Origin: a virus
Virus record (IMG/VR): IMGVR_UViG_3300027782_000414
Location: 1-21,633 of that record
Direction: 5' to 3' (one strand)
DNA: 21,633 nt
In this document: positions 7,074 through 15,618 of the stretch, piece by piece
How the letters are laid out: every line of letters begins with the position of its first letter
Position numbering within the stretch: the stretch's first letter is position 1
The notes under the pieces: model-generated
Seen by the model: only the letters and a program-made list of their open reading frames with translations
Databases searched by the model: none
Told to the model about the DNA's origin: nothing
Position numbers and translations under genes: made by a program

Positions 7074-7978
7074 TTTATTGATGTTGGAGCTTTCTTCCAA
7101 TAATCCACGTCCCATACATTAACAGGAGCATCCTTCATTGGAGGTCTTAAATCTGCTTTAGCACTGCTGCCTAGTTTTTTTCTTTTGCCTTTCATGTGGT
7201 CCATATATAAACCCAATTCACTATTAATAAACACATGATGTCCTTTGACATTTTTTCCATATCCAATATCATTTACTTGTATGTTGTATTTCTCTTGAAA
7301 TTTTCTAGCTAGGTGCCAGAATACAAAACTATCATGCCATTCTAATAATTGAAATACTTCATTAGTAATATATAATTTTTCCCATTCAGCAACAAATTCT
7401 TGCGTGTTAGGATGTTGTAAATTATATCCTACAAATCCACACTCGGGATATTTGCCACCATCTTTTAATGCATATCTTTCTCTGCCTAAAAAAGTTAACA
7501 TAGTATCTCGAGGTAACAGAGTCTCAAGAAAATTTAATGGCAACGGTCTAAATGTAAAAGTATCAGCATCAATCCATAGTACATAATCATAATTGGGGGA
7601 ATTTCTCACAGCATTGATTACACAGAAAACTTTATTACTAAATCTCACAGCGTCCCAAAGAAAAGATCCTTTATTTTTATCCAATCCACCCTGTTGTTGT
7701 AGAACAGCAGGTCTTCTAACTCCCCCTGCAATCTCTTGTAATTCTCCACATGCCACAGGATCGTTTTTATGTTGATTTTTAAATTTTAATAATTCTGGTT
7801 CAGCTGAATTGAGATCAATCCATGTAATTCTAGGATGATCGTAATTGGGTTTAGGTTCTTCAAGATAAACCACAAGATCAATTTCGTTGGGCCATTGTTC
7901 AGCAATACTCTTAATACCTCTGCCAGAATAAAGATCCCATGTGCCTGGTTTGTAGGAAGTGATTACTTTGATTTTCAT
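7070..7978 (-). CDS. GT-A-fold glycosyltransferase with DxD motif
   Basis: A 302-residue protein opening with a strand-turn pattern typical of GT-A enzymes (MKIKVITSYKPGTWD). A metal/nucleotide-binding DxD motif lies in DYVLWIDADTF (DAD at 137-139). A His in LGLYMDHMKGKRKK near residue 260 may be the second metal ligand, as in GT8/GT77-like enzymes. A soluble enzyme is likely: there is no signal peptide or membrane segment. It probably transfers a sugar from a nucleotide-sugar donor with retention or inversion unknown. It lies 12 bases after asnB and couples to the next gene by ATGA. Confidence 0.75.
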   Translation of the reverse strand: MKIKVITSYKPGTWDLYSGRGIKSIAEQWPNEIDLVVYLEEPKPNYDHPRITWIDLNSAEPELLKFKNQHKNDPVACGELQEIAGGVRRPAVLQQQGGLDKNKGSFLWDAVRFSNKVFCVINAVRNSPNYDYVLWIDADTFTFRPLPLNFLETLLPRDTMLTFLGRERYALKDGGKYPECGFVGYNLQHPNTQEFVAEWEKLYITNEVFQLLEWHDSFVFWHLARKFQEKYNIQVNDIGYGKNVKGHHVFINSELGLYMDHMKGKRKKLGSSAKADLRPPMKDAPVNVWDVDYWKKAPTSIK

Positions 7979-7990
7979 ATTCTATTTAAT

Positions 7991-9709
7991 TTAATAAGTC
8001 ATTTGATATTTTTTTATCCAGTCTTTCATAATCCAAGCCGGAACTAGAGCTTTGCCAGCTTTTTGACTCACTGTAACTTGATCCAACATAGACTTTTCTC
8101 CCATGCTGCTTGTATAAAAGTTTTTTAAATTTTTATCGGAACCTCCTGCTAACCATTGTCCAAGTGGTACAGTCCATCCTGTTTTCGGTTTATTGATTAT
8201 TGCATCTGGCAGTAATCCTTTGTAAGCAATTTTGCTTAACATTTTAGTTTCATGTTTATTTTTACCTATTTTATAACTCGTTGGTATATCTAAACAATAT
8301 TGCATAAACATTTTTGTAGTTAACGGAAATCTTCCTTCCATACCAAATGCCATACCGTATTTGTCATTCCTAGAGAAGAATTCGTTGGGTGCTTGTGCCA
8401 CACAATCGAGTGCCATGTAAGACGCTACAGGATCTGCAGGATTCCATAAAGTATCGGGATACAATTTTATTAATTCTTCTCTCAGCACTGTGGCTGGCAA
8501 AGTTGGAACTCCTACTATTAATGGTCTTTTTATTCTTTGTAACCATTTGTCTATTATACTACTCCATGAATTAAACTTTTCATCTTTCATCTTCCAGTAC
8601 TTAGGATATCCTCCTATTATTTCGTCACCCATATCTCCTGCCATGGTTATGATAGTGCCTGCTTCGGATAATTTACGATTAGTATGATAATACATACTCA
8701 TGCTAGGATTGTATACAGGTTGCTCCATGTAATAGATGCTGTCTTCCCATGCTGCAATCACATCATTAGGAGTAATAATAACTTCTGTGTGATTAAATTT
8801 TTCTTTCCCCGCTAATATTTTTGCACAGGTAGCATCACTATTGTAATCTTCATCTGTTACAACATTGGGCTGCATTTTATTAGTAAATGTATTCACAGCG
8901 CCATGTATCTTCATCATTTCGTATGCTACTATACTACTGTCTAATCCACCGCTGAGGAACACTCCCATCTGTCTTCGTCCTATGCTGCACATCTGTACAG
9001 TCTTTCTAACTTTATCTCTAAACTCTGCAGGATTAAAAGAAGAGTTGGATCTAGGAGTGATATAAATTCTTTCTGATGATTTTATTTTTTTATTTGTACA
9101 ATCATAAGTGATTGTTTCTCCAGGCATCAATTGTTTTATGTTAGAGAAGAACGTGTTTCTGGTAGCATTAATACCTGTTAGACTCATACAACTGATTGCT
9201 AACTGATCTATCTTTCTAGAATTGGGTACTCGATCCAACATACCTTTTATTTCAGAACCAAATATTAATCCTTCTGCTGTTTCGGCATAGTATAAAGGTT
9301 TAATACCAGCGTGATCTCGACTTAATATTAAATGTCTTGTTTGAGTATTATAATAAGCAAAAGCATGCATACTATCAATCTGCTCAACAAATTTTCCACC
9401 ATAGCGGTCTAATCCCCACGCTAACAGTTCTGTATCACAGGTGGTCTTGGGTTGAAATTCTGTATATTTTTTTATTAAATCAAAATAATTAAAAATCTCT
9501 CCATTATAAATTAATATGTTACCTCTTTCGGTACGCCATGGCTGATGTGAAACTGTGGGTTGATCGGTTATGCTTAAAAGATTGTGTCCTAGAGTAACAT
9601 AGTCATCGTTCCAGATATCGTGTCCATCTGGTCCTCGATGTTCACAAATCTTTATATACTTTTCTATAAATTCTCTATCTCGTTTGGTTATACCATATAT
9701 GCCACACAT
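7991..9709 (-). CDS. asnB: Glutamine-hydrolysing asparagine synthetase
   Basis: A complete 572-residue class II amidotransferase/asparagine synthetase (E. coli AsnB has 554). Cys2 of MCGIYGI is the N-terminal nucleophile; HRGPDG (24-29) and NGEIFN (69-74) form the glutaminase site; SGGLDSS (253-259) is the ATP-binding P-loop, and GDMGDE lies further on. The synthetase releases ammonia from glutamine and uses ATP to make an amide, classically aspartate to asparagine. In bacterial polysaccharide clusters, AsnB-like enzymes often amidate sugar acids, and its place among glycosyltransferases favours such a use here, though host amino-acid metabolism is also possible. A ribosome-binding AGGA lies six bases before the ATG. 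The TATAAT directly beside the ATG is too close to be a -10. Confidence 0.93.
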   Translation of the reverse strand: MCGIYGITKRDREFIEKYIKICEHRGPDGHDIWNDDYVTLGHNLLSITDQPTVSHQPWRTERGNILIYNGEIFNYFDLIKKYTEFQPKTTCDTELLAWGLDRYGGKFVEQIDSMHAFAYYNTQTRHLILSRDHAGIKPLYYAETAEGLIFGSEIKGMLDRVPNSRKIDQLAISCMSLTGINATRNTFFSNIKQLMPGETITYDCTNKKIKSSERIYITPRSNSSFNPAEFRDKVRKTVQMCSIGRRQMGVFLSGGLDSSIVAYEMMKIHGAVNTFTNKMQPNVVTDEDYNSDATCAKILAGKEKFNHTEVIITPNDVIAAWEDSIYYMEQPVYNPSMSMYYHTNRKLSEAGTIITMAGDMGDEIIGGYPKYWKMKDEKFNSWSSIIDKWLQRIKRPLIVGVPTLPATVLREELIKLYPDTLWNPADPVASYMALDCVAQAPNEFFSRNDKYGMAFGMEGRFPLTTKMFMQYCLDIPTSYKIGKNKHETKMLSKIAYKGLLPDAIINKPKTGWTVPLGQWLAGGSDKNLKNFYTSSMGEKSMLDQVTVSQKAGKALVPAWIMKDWIKKYQMTY

Positions 9710-9710
9710 A

Positions 9711-10694
9711 TTATAATCCTAATCTCTGTTTAAATCTACGAAACACTGTGCCATTTTTAATTTCTTCTGTGGTCCACATCTTATATCCTAAGTCATTCAA
9801 CCATTGTGTTCTATCAGGCAGTTCTGGTGATTCTATTTTGGTTAAATCTCGATTAGCCACAGGCCAGCATATTGCTAGATCTGACGTACAGAAAGTAGGT
9901 ATACCTCTCACACAACTGTCTGTGCTAGCTGTTGAATTGTGTGTTACCACAGCATGACAATTAGCAATTGCTTCTTGAAAATTGAATCTATAAAATTTTT
10001 TATTATCTCCAGAAAAAAACTTAGGACCTATCACTAATTCAACATCGCTAGGAAATTCTTTTGCTCTTTCTGCTATAGCTGCCATATGATTAGGATGTGG
10101 TCTTACTAAAAACTTTCTAGCAGTTAATGGTCTTAATGTTTTATAAACTCCATTAAACCAATCAATTGGATCTAACTCGTTCATACTCCAGTTATCCTTA
10201 GGCTGTAGAACAAACAGTATTGGATCCTCTGGATTAGATTTTCTCCATGGATCATTTTTAATATTCCATAATCCTTTCATCATTTCCCAACGGTCTGGTG
10301 GAGAGTTATCTGACAAAAAGTTACCATTGTTCATGGGAGAATACAGAGCTACTCTCCAGTGATGACGAGGATGATCCACTGTGTTTCCAAAACTGCTCAG
10401 CAAACCACCATCAAATGTGATAATATAGATACCTTTCTTTTTGGCACGCTCCACAAGGTCTCTCCTTCTGCCCTTGGTGTGATGCATCTGTTTGTCTCCA
10501 CCATAACCAAACATACAACCAATCGGGGCGGTGGGTTCCATTTCATCCTGACGCCAATCTCCTGTGAGATGTTCATTAACAATCACAGGTTCATCACCAG
10601 ACTTTCTTACACCTTCGGCCATGTGTTGCAATAATTCCCAACTAGCGCCTCGACGTCTATCTTTTACTGTTCTTCGAAATATTTCAACTTTCAT
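9711..10694 (-). CDS. KpsS/RPHP-type putative glycosyltransferase, paralogue B
   Basis: A 327-residue member of the local family. It has KFLVRPHPNHM (RPHP motif), HAVVTHNSTASTDSCVRGIPTF (donor-binding N-S-T...G-x-P) and the shared tail WLNDLGYKMWTTEEIKNG near the C-terminus. The N-terminus (MKVEIFRRTVKDRRRGASWE) is basic and differs from the other three, suggesting a different acceptor. It overlaps the upstream paralogue by 11 bases and ends one base before the asnB start. No membrane segment is seen, so it would act in the cytoplasm, on a lipid-linked or nucleotide-linked acceptor. The exact reaction is unknown. Confidence 0.7.
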   Translation of the reverse strand: MKVEIFRRTVKDRRRGASWELLQHMAEGVRKSGDEPVIVNEHLTGDWRQDEMEPTAPIGCMFGYGGDKQMHHTKGRRRDLVERAKKKGIYIITFDGGLLSSFGNTVDHPRHHWRVALYSPMNNGNFLSDNSPPDRWEMMKGLWNIKNDPWRKSNPEDPILFVLQPKDNWSMNELDPIDWFNGVYKTLRPLTARKFLVRPHPNHMAAIAERAKEFPSDVELVIGPKFFSGDNKKFYRFNFQEAIANCHAVVTHNSTASTDSCVRGIPTFCTSDLAICWPVANRDLTKIESPELPDRTQWLNDLGYKMWTTEEIKNGTVFRRFKQRLGL

Positions 10695-11499
10695 CTAATA
10701 CCTTCCATGCCCAACCATTTCGCATTTCTTCTGCTGTGAATTGTCCGTATGCTAGAGAATAATAACAAGGTTCTCTATCTGCATACTTGGGTGTTTCTAT
10801 TTTTGCAAAATTTGTTTCTGCTATAGGAGCGCATGAGTTCATTGAATCTGTGTACACAGGTATACCTCTTGCTGTGGCTTCTATGGTTATGTTGCTGTTG
10901 AATGCTACTATAGCATGAGTATCATTCCAATCAATTGGCGTAATAGTATCTTCATTGTCACTAGGTCCAGGCATCAGTCGACCCAACTCATCTATTTTGC
11001 TGTCTGGGTTATATCCTTTGTTTCTCACAACTATCTCTCGATCAGTGTTTGCTCGTAGAGTTTCTAAAGTTTTAGATAACCAATCTTCCTGTTCGAACAT
11101 AACTGCTATGCTGTGTGTAGGAGGACATACCACAATTTTACGACCACTCTTTTTCCATGGTTCTATTTTAAATGGAAAATATTTTTTAAAACGATCATCG
11201 GGTCTAGATTCTAAAAAATTCTTTGTGTGGCCGTTTTTGGTTATTCTCATTAGATAAGGATTGCCTCGGCTCTCCCCCCAGTAAGGACGATCCATGAAAT
11301 AAAAATCAATCTTATTTTTTTGAGCCCAATGATATACCATGTTAGTGCCTCTCAATATTCCCATTAATATAACTTTCTCAGCATCTCTTTGTTGTATTAC
11401 TTGATCGTATGGTAAAATTTTTGATCCTGGTAATCCTTGCTGTGCCCATGTTATGTATTTCTCTGTAGCGGGTCTATCGGTTTTGCTGAGATATATCAT
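10684..11499 (-). CDS. KpsS-like putative glycosyltransferase, paralogue C
   Basis: A 271-residue protein most like the plus-strand paralogue at 12633-13445: both contain a FYFMDRPYWG / YWYTDTPYFG segment near residue 70, a P-[DS]-D-R-F segment, an IVVCPPTHSI / ILICPSSMGI strand and the tail YYSLAYGQFTAEEMRNG. The RPHP motif of paralogues A and B is replaced by REIVVRNKG, so the phosphate-binding loop is degenerate and activity is uncertain. The N-S-N-I-T-I-E-A-T-A-R-G-I-P-V donor-binding segment remains. It is first of the paralogues read on the minus strand, 21 bases downstream of the GT61-type gene. Confidence 0.65.
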   Translation of the reverse strand: MIYLSKTDRPATEKYITWAQQGLPGSKILPYDQVIQQRDAEKVILMGILRGTNMVYHWAQKNKIDFYFMDRPYWGESRGNPYLMRITKNGHTKNFLESRPDDRFKKYFPFKIEPWKKSGRKIVVCPPTHSIAVMFEQEDWLSKTLETLRANTDREIVVRNKGYNPDSKIDELGRLMPGPSDNEDTITPIDWNDTHAIVAFNSNITIEATARGIPVYTDSMNSCAPIAETNFAKIETPKYADREPCYYSLAYGQFTAEEMRNGWAWKVLDES

Positions 11500-11520
11500 T
11501 TGTTATTAATTATTCTATTT

Positions 11521-12597
11521 TTATAACCGGTTAATTAATTCAAATAGAGTAGATGTATTAACGGATATATTATTAAAATCTTTTTTTCTTTTAACTCCTT
11601 TAATTTTATTTCCTGCTATTGGTACTTTCTCTCCTAGTAATACATGGTGAGATAATCCCAAATGATGACTTAATACAGGATAAACTTTCTTCTCTAATAA
11701 TTCTGTTTGACTTATTTCTATTACTTTTGTTCCTGTTTGACACCATAATAGATTAGTTAATCCAGCACCGTGTGTGGATATCACATGTGAGGCTGCTGAA
11801 AAAAGTTCTATCTGTTTCTTTGTGCTCATACCAGTTAATGTTACTGTTTCCCAACCCTGCAGAGCCATGAATACTTCTTCGGCATTGATTAATTTTCTTG
11901 CAGGTGCATCATCTCTGCTAATAAAAATTTTTCTAGTAGGAGTTAATTTTTGTCCAAACTTGTGTCGTAACCATTTCACCATTTCAGGCACAGTTATACC
12001 ATCCTCATGATTGCTCATAGACGGTGTTAATAAATGTGAGAACTTCCATGTGGTATTTTTAGGCATTACATAATATCTTAATTCTGGGAATAACTCTTTA
12101 GCCACGCTATTAAAATATTCGCTTGGACTGCTCAACACATAGATAAAATCTGTATACTTGTGACTGAAATGTTTTTCAATTAATCTAAATTTTGATATTA
12201 CATCAATCCATATGTGCCAGGCATTATTAGCACTATGTTCATCAATGGGTAACCATACGTATTTGTAAGGCTCATCGAATTGTTTGCTAGGAGCAGGTAA
12301 CGATATATCAATGTTATCTCCCCATGCTTGCCATAATCCGTGTGTCTTCTGCGGTTTATATTTGGTGTTGTGTAACAGTGGCCAAACGTGAGAAGTAATA
12401 AGATGATTTTCGTTTGTGATTATTAAAGGTAAACTATGTGCAACGCAATCATGAAATTCAGCCAAGAATGTAGGATTAGTGGTAAAAGATTTTCGAGGAG
12501 CATCAGGGTGATAATCCACAGTGTATTGATACGGTACATCCATTATATCAAAACGTTCTTGGAAGTATTGTATAGCTGATATGTTTTTTACAATCAT
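11521..12597 (-). CDS. GT61-family (DUF563) glycosyltransferase
   Basis: A 358-residue protein with the GT61/DUF563 signatures: RKIFISRDDAPARKLIN (222-238) and VISTHGAGLTNLLWC (272-286), followed by GTKVIEI. GT61 enzymes transfer pentoses, GlcNAc or other sugars in eukaryotes and surface-polysaccharide sugars in bacteria. A central NNAWHIWIDVISKFRLI gives the conserved His/Asp region. I chose the ATG at 12597-12595, not the in-frame ATG at 12651, because a near-perfect promoter (TTAACA-17-TATAAT at 12611-12639) lies between them; the longer form would also begin inside the opposite gene and add a spurious hydrophobic leader (WLTFVLFYSIII) that could be misread as a signal anchor. It starts the leftward carbohydrate operon. 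Confidence 0.82.
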   Translation of the reverse strand: MIVKNISAIQYFQERFDIMDVPYQYTVDYHPDAPRKSFTTNPTFLAEFHDCVAHSLPLIITNENHLITSHVWPLLHNTKYKPQKTHGLWQAWGDNIDISLPAPSKQFDEPYKYVWLPIDEHSANNAWHIWIDVISKFRLIEKHFSHKYTDFIYVLSSPSEYFNSVAKELFPELRYYVMPKNTTWKFSHLLTPSMSNHEDGITVPEMVKWLRHKFGQKLTPTRKIFISRDDAPARKLINAEEVFMALQGWETVTLTGMSTKKQIELFSAASHVISTHGAGLTNLLWCQTGTKVIEISQTELLEKKVYPVLSHHLGLSHHVLLGEKVPIAGNKIKGVKRKKDFNNISVNTSTLFELINRL

Positions 12598-12610
12598 TGT
12601 ATTTTGAATA

Positions 12611-12639
12611 ATTATACTATAAAATAGTACAAATGTTAA
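12611..12639 (-). promoter_or_regulatory. Sigma70-type promoter for the leftward carbohydrate operon
   Basis: On the minus strand, TTAACA (12639-12634) is 17 bases from a perfect TATAAT (12616-12611). The start should fall near 12604, about 7 bases before the GT61 gene's ATG (12597). The -35 overlaps the first codons of the opposite gene at 12633. Confidence 0.75.
12613..12626 (+). promoter_or_regulatory. Possible -10 / late-type element for the rightward block
   Basis: The plus strand reads TATACTATAAAATA just before the ATG at 12633. TATACT (12613-12618) is -10-like without a clear -35. TATAAAATA (12618-12626) is one base longer than the T4 late-promoter sequence TATAAATA. A rightward promoter must lie here, because all five genes to 16346 follow with no gap; which element is used cannot be decided. 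Confidence 0.35.
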
Positions 12640-13445
12640 CCATATACGCACCTCTAGAAAATACCAAAAGCAAATGTTGGGAAGTATTCAACGGAATCAA
12701 ACAGTCTTGGCCTGCTGAAGTTAAAATAAACAGTAATTCAGAAAAGACAGCACAATCTCCTGCAATGTTTTGGGGATTTGTTAATAATAATATTAACCTT
12801 GTGCATCAGTTAGAACAGCAACAATTAGATTATTGGTATACCGATACTCCTTATTTTGGAAGATTTGATAATAATAATTTAAAAGAAGATAATCATTATT
12901 GGAGAATTTGTAAGAATCAAATACATGCTAGATACTGGAGAGATTGTCCATCAGACAGATTCAACAAATTTAATTTAAAAATTAAAACAAGAGATAAAAA
13001 TCAAGGAGAATATATTCTTATCTGTCCTAGCAGCATGGGCATACACACATATCTTAAAAAACCCAACTGGCTAAATGATACTGTTAAAGAAATAAAAAAA
13101 TATACTGATCGGCCTATTAAGATTAGAGAAAAACCTAGAAAGGCCGGCACATCTGGTCCTGCTGTGGCTGATATACCTTTAGAAAAAGATTTAGAAAATG
13201 CATGGGCATGCGTAACCAGTTGTAGTATCAGTGCAGTAGCAGCAGCACTAGAAGGAGTGCCTGTATTCAGTGACCCAAAAAGTTTTGCTTGGTCTATGTC
13301 ATCTGCGAGTCTATCTGAAATAGAAGATCCATTATATCTAGATCCTACACAATGGTTATACTCATTGGCATATCAACAATTTACTCCTCAAGAATTTGCC
13401 AATGGCACAGCTGTCAGTATTTTAAAAGAAATTAGAATGTTATGA
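12633..13445 (+). CDS. KpsS-like putative glycosyltransferase, paralogue D
   Basis: A 270-residue relative of the protein at 10684-11499, on the opposite strand: shared DYWYTDTPYFG (about 66-76), CPSDRF, YILICPSSMGIHTYL, and the tail WLYSLAYQQFTPQEFANG. The basic loop corresponding to RPHP reads RPIKIREKPRK, again degenerate. The donor-site segment is SCSISAVAAALEGVPVF, where the usual N-S is S-C. Both changes cast doubt on classical activity, or point to a distinct substrate. The gene heads the rightward operon and overlaps the next gene as ATGA. The divergent placement of two close paralogues around a shared 35-base spacer suggests duplication with inversion. Confidence 0.65.
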   Translation: MLTIYAPLENTKSKCWEVFNGIKQSWPAEVKINSNSEKTAQSPAMFWGFVNNNINLVHQLEQQQLDYWYTDTPYFGRFDNNNLKEDNHYWRICKNQIHARYWRDCPSDRFNKFNLKIKTRDKNQGEYILICPSSMGIHTYLKKPNWLNDTVKEIKKYTDRPIKIREKPRKAGTSGPAVADIPLEKDLENAWACVTSCSISAVAAALEGVPVFSDPKSFAWSMSSASLSEIEDPLYLDPTQWLYSLAYQQFTPQEFANGTAVSILKEIRML

Positions 13446-14077
13446 ACATAGAAAAAATAAACGGATTTTGGGTACCCAGCAACGACATACATGCGGAACA
13501 ATGGCGTCAAGGACAACCATTCACGCAGAATAAATGTCTTAAAGAATTTCTTGATTGGTGCCAAGCCCATAATCAAAAATTTAATACAGTATTAGATATT
13601 GGAGCATGGTGCGGAACATGGAGTGCAGAATTTGCACCATATTGTAAAAAGATATATGCTATTGAACCAGACCGAACACACGTTGAATGTCTTTTAAAAA
13701 ACCTTTCTTCATTTGATAATATAGAACTATTAGATTATGCTGTAGGAGATGTTGAAACCACGGTATCATTGACCGATGATGATTTTACACAAGCTAGAAG
13801 AATTTATTCAATAGGTACGATATCAATGAAGACTGTGGATTCTTTTCAATTTGAAAACGTTGATCTAATTAAAATAGATGTAGAAGGATTTGAAATGAAT
13901 GTGCTTCGTGGAGCAAAAGATACACTAAAAAATTGTAATTTTTTAATGATAGAATTAAACAATAATTCAAAAAAATATAATTCTAGCAATGCAGAAATAG
14001 AAAAATATCTACAGGAGTTGGGTTTTACCACATTAATAGACAAATGGCCAGACAAGGTCTTTATTAGGAATAATTAA
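13442..14077 (+). CDS. FkbM-family SAM-dependent methyltransferase
   Basis: A 211-residue class I methyltransferase. Motif I is VLDIGAWCGTW (50-60), the acidic residue ending strand 2 lies in YAIEPD (72-77), and the family hallmark LIKIDVEGFEMNVLRGA is at 142-158. FkbM-type enzymes usually O-methylate sugars or polyketides, often in surface-polysaccharide clusters. Here it would cap or modify a sugar of the glycan built by neighbouring transferases; the target hydroxyl is unknown. The start overlaps the preceding stop as ATGA; the next gene starts 6 bases after its stop. Confidence 0.85.
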   Translation: MNIEKINGFWVPSNDIHAEQWRQGQPFTQNKCLKEFLDWCQAHNQKFNTVLDIGAWCGTWSAEFAPYCKKIYAIEPDRTHVECLLKNLSSFDNIELLDYAVGDVETTVSLTDDDFTQARRIYSIGTISMKTVDSFQFENVDLIKIDVEGFEMNVLRGAKDTLKNCNFLMIELNNNSKKYNSSNAEIEKYLQELGFTTLIDKWPDKVFIRNN

Positions 14078-14083
14078 TATATC

Positions 14084-15085
14084 ATGAAGATTTTTATAAC
14101 AGGTGTTGCTGGATTTTTAGGATCGCATCTAGCAGATCTAATGATATCTAATGGTCATCAGGTTGCTGGTAATGACAACATGATAGGCGGTTATAATGAT
14201 AATATACCAGAGGGTGTGGAGTTCCATCAGATCGATTGTCGAGATTTAGATAAGATGACTGAAGCCATGCGAGGCAGTGATATAGTGTATCATTGTGCCG
14301 CGACTGCGTATGAAGGATTGAGTGTGTTCAGTCCGTTGTTAGTAACTCAAAATATATTTGAAGCATCAGTATCCACAGTAACAGCAGCAATTAAAAATAG
14401 AGTTAAAAGATTTGTTTATTGTAGTTCCATGGCAAGGTATGGAACCAATCAAGTGCCTTTCCGCGAAGAATATGAACCCAAGCCACAGGATCCATATGGT
14501 ATTGCCAAAGAAGCAGGAGAACGAGTGATTAAAAATTTATGTGATACACACGGTATAGAATGGAACATAGCAGTGCCACATAACATTGTGGGGCCTAGAC
14601 AGAAATATGATGATCCATTCCGTAATGTGATGAGCATTATGTTGAATAGAATGCTGCAAGGTAAAGCACCTGTGATATATGGAGACGGAGAACAGAAAAG
14701 ATGTTTCAGTTATATTGACGATTGTCTTTATTGTTTGAATGAATTAGCATTCAATGAAAATGTCAAAGGCGAAATAATCAATATTGGCCCAGACGAAGAA
14801 TTTGTAAGTATTAATGAATTATCAGCGTTGTGTGCTAATGAAACAGGCTGTAATCTAGATCCTATACACTACGAAGATAGACCCAAAGAAGTAAAACTAG
14901 CCACGTGTTCAGCTGATAAAGCTCGTCGATTATTAAATTATTCTACTACTACTAATTTAAAAACTGCTGTAAAGAAAACTGCAGATTATATACGACAAAG
15001 AGGCACACGAAAATTTAAATATCATCTTCCATTGGAAATAATCAGTGATAAGACTCCCAAGACATGGAAAGATAGATTAATATAA
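14084..15085 (+). CDS. NAD-dependent sugar-nucleotide epimerase/dehydratase
   Basis: A 333-residue extended short-chain dehydrogenase. The NAD-binding loop is GVAGFLGS (7-14), the catalytic pair is in YGIAK (Tyr138, Lys142), and the Ser region is CSSMARYG (113-120), equal to the S-S-x-x-x-Y-G of UDP-sugar epimerases. Length and motifs fit UDP-glucose 4-epimerase, dTDP-glucose 4,6-dehydratase or related C4/C5 enzymes, but the substrate cannot be read from these motifs. It supplies a nucleotide-sugar donor to the local transferases. It lies 6 bases after the FkbM-type gene and its TAA overlaps the next ATG as TAATG, which ties it to the methyltransferase genes on both sides. Confidence 0.85.
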   Translation: MKIFITGVAGFLGSHLADLMISNGHQVAGNDNMIGGYNDNIPEGVEFHQIDCRDLDKMTEAMRGSDIVYHCAATAYEGLSVFSPLLVTQNIFEASVSTVTAAIKNRVKRFVYCSSMARYGTNQVPFREEYEPKPQDPYGIAKEAGERVIKNLCDTHGIEWNIAVPHNIVGPRQKYDDPFRNVMSIMLNRMLQGKAPVIYGDGEQKRCFSYIDDCLYCLNELAFNENVKGEIINIGPDEEFVSINELSALCANETGCNLDPIHYEDRPKEVKLATCSADKARRLLNYSTTTNLKTAVKKTADYIRQRGTRKFKYHLPLEIISDKTPKTWKDRLI

Positions 15086-15618
15086 TGTTGTCACAACTCA
15101 ATAAAGAGACACAGAGTGATAAAGGCACACATCATAGTTACATTGATAGGTACTATGAAGAAACTTTAGCCAACTATAAAGATAAAACAATTACTCTATT
15201 AGAAATTGGAGTTAATGCTGGACGATCTTTAGAATTATGGGCAAAATATTTTAATGAAAGTAGTACAATAATAGGAATTGATAAAAAAATGACCGTGCCA
15301 TATAAACCATCTAAAAAAAATATGCATTATATTATTGGAGATGCTACCAAAGAAGAAATTGTAAAAAGATTTGATAAACTTGATATTATTATTGATGACG
15401 GTTCTCATAGAATACAAGACCAACTTAAATCGTTCAATCTTCTCTATCCTAAATTAAAAGAAGACGGAGTTTATATTATAGAAGATATACGAGATATAGA
15501 CAGTACTATAAAACAATTTAAAGATTTAGAAAACAGTCATAAAGTAAATGTTAAAATTTTTGATTTTAGGAATTTAAAAAATATAAAAGATGATGTTATT
15601 GTGGAGATAAGAAAATGA
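15085..15618 (+). CDS. SAM-dependent methyltransferase (macrolide O-methyltransferase/CmcI-like)
   Basis: A 177-residue protein with TLLEIGVNAGRSLELW (37-52) as motif I, an aspartate at the end of strand 2 (IIGIDKK), and IIIDDGSH (101-108), the metal-binding signature of the TylF/MycE and CmcI-like groups. The N-terminal SDKGTHHSYIDRYYE matches the D-K-G-x-x-H-x-Y start of those sugar O-methyltransferases. It probably methylates a sugar hydroxyl; the FkbM gene two places upstream is a different family, so two distinct methylations are likely. Translationally coupled to both neighbours (TAATG at its start, ATGA at its end). Confidence 0.75.
   Translation: MLSQLNKETQSDKGTHHSYIDRYYEETLANYKDKTITLLEIGVNAGRSLELWAKYFNESSTIIGIDKKMTVPYKPSKKNMHYIIGDATKEEIVKRFDKLDIIIDDGSHRIQDQLKSFNLLYPKLKEDGVYIIEDIRDIDSTIKQFKDLENSHKVNVKIFDFRNLKNIKDDVIVEIRK

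Noticed and set aside
9710-9715. TATAAT directly before the asnB ATG as a promoter
   Set aside because: Transcription would begin after the ATG, and there is no -35 at a suitable distance; AGGA before it works as a ribosome-binding site.
10397-10582. A 61-codon minus-strand frame inside the paralogue B gene
   Set aside because: It lies wholly within a well-supported gene in another frame and has no family features or ribosome-binding site.
12598-12651. Signal anchor at the start of the GT61-type protein (WLTFVLFYSIII)
   Set aside because: It only exists if translation starts at 12651, upstream of the promoter's transcription start and inside the opposite gene.
14449-14637. Antisense frame inside the epimerase gene
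   Set aside because: Its only support is absence of stops; the sense strand shows clear enzyme motifs through the same bases.
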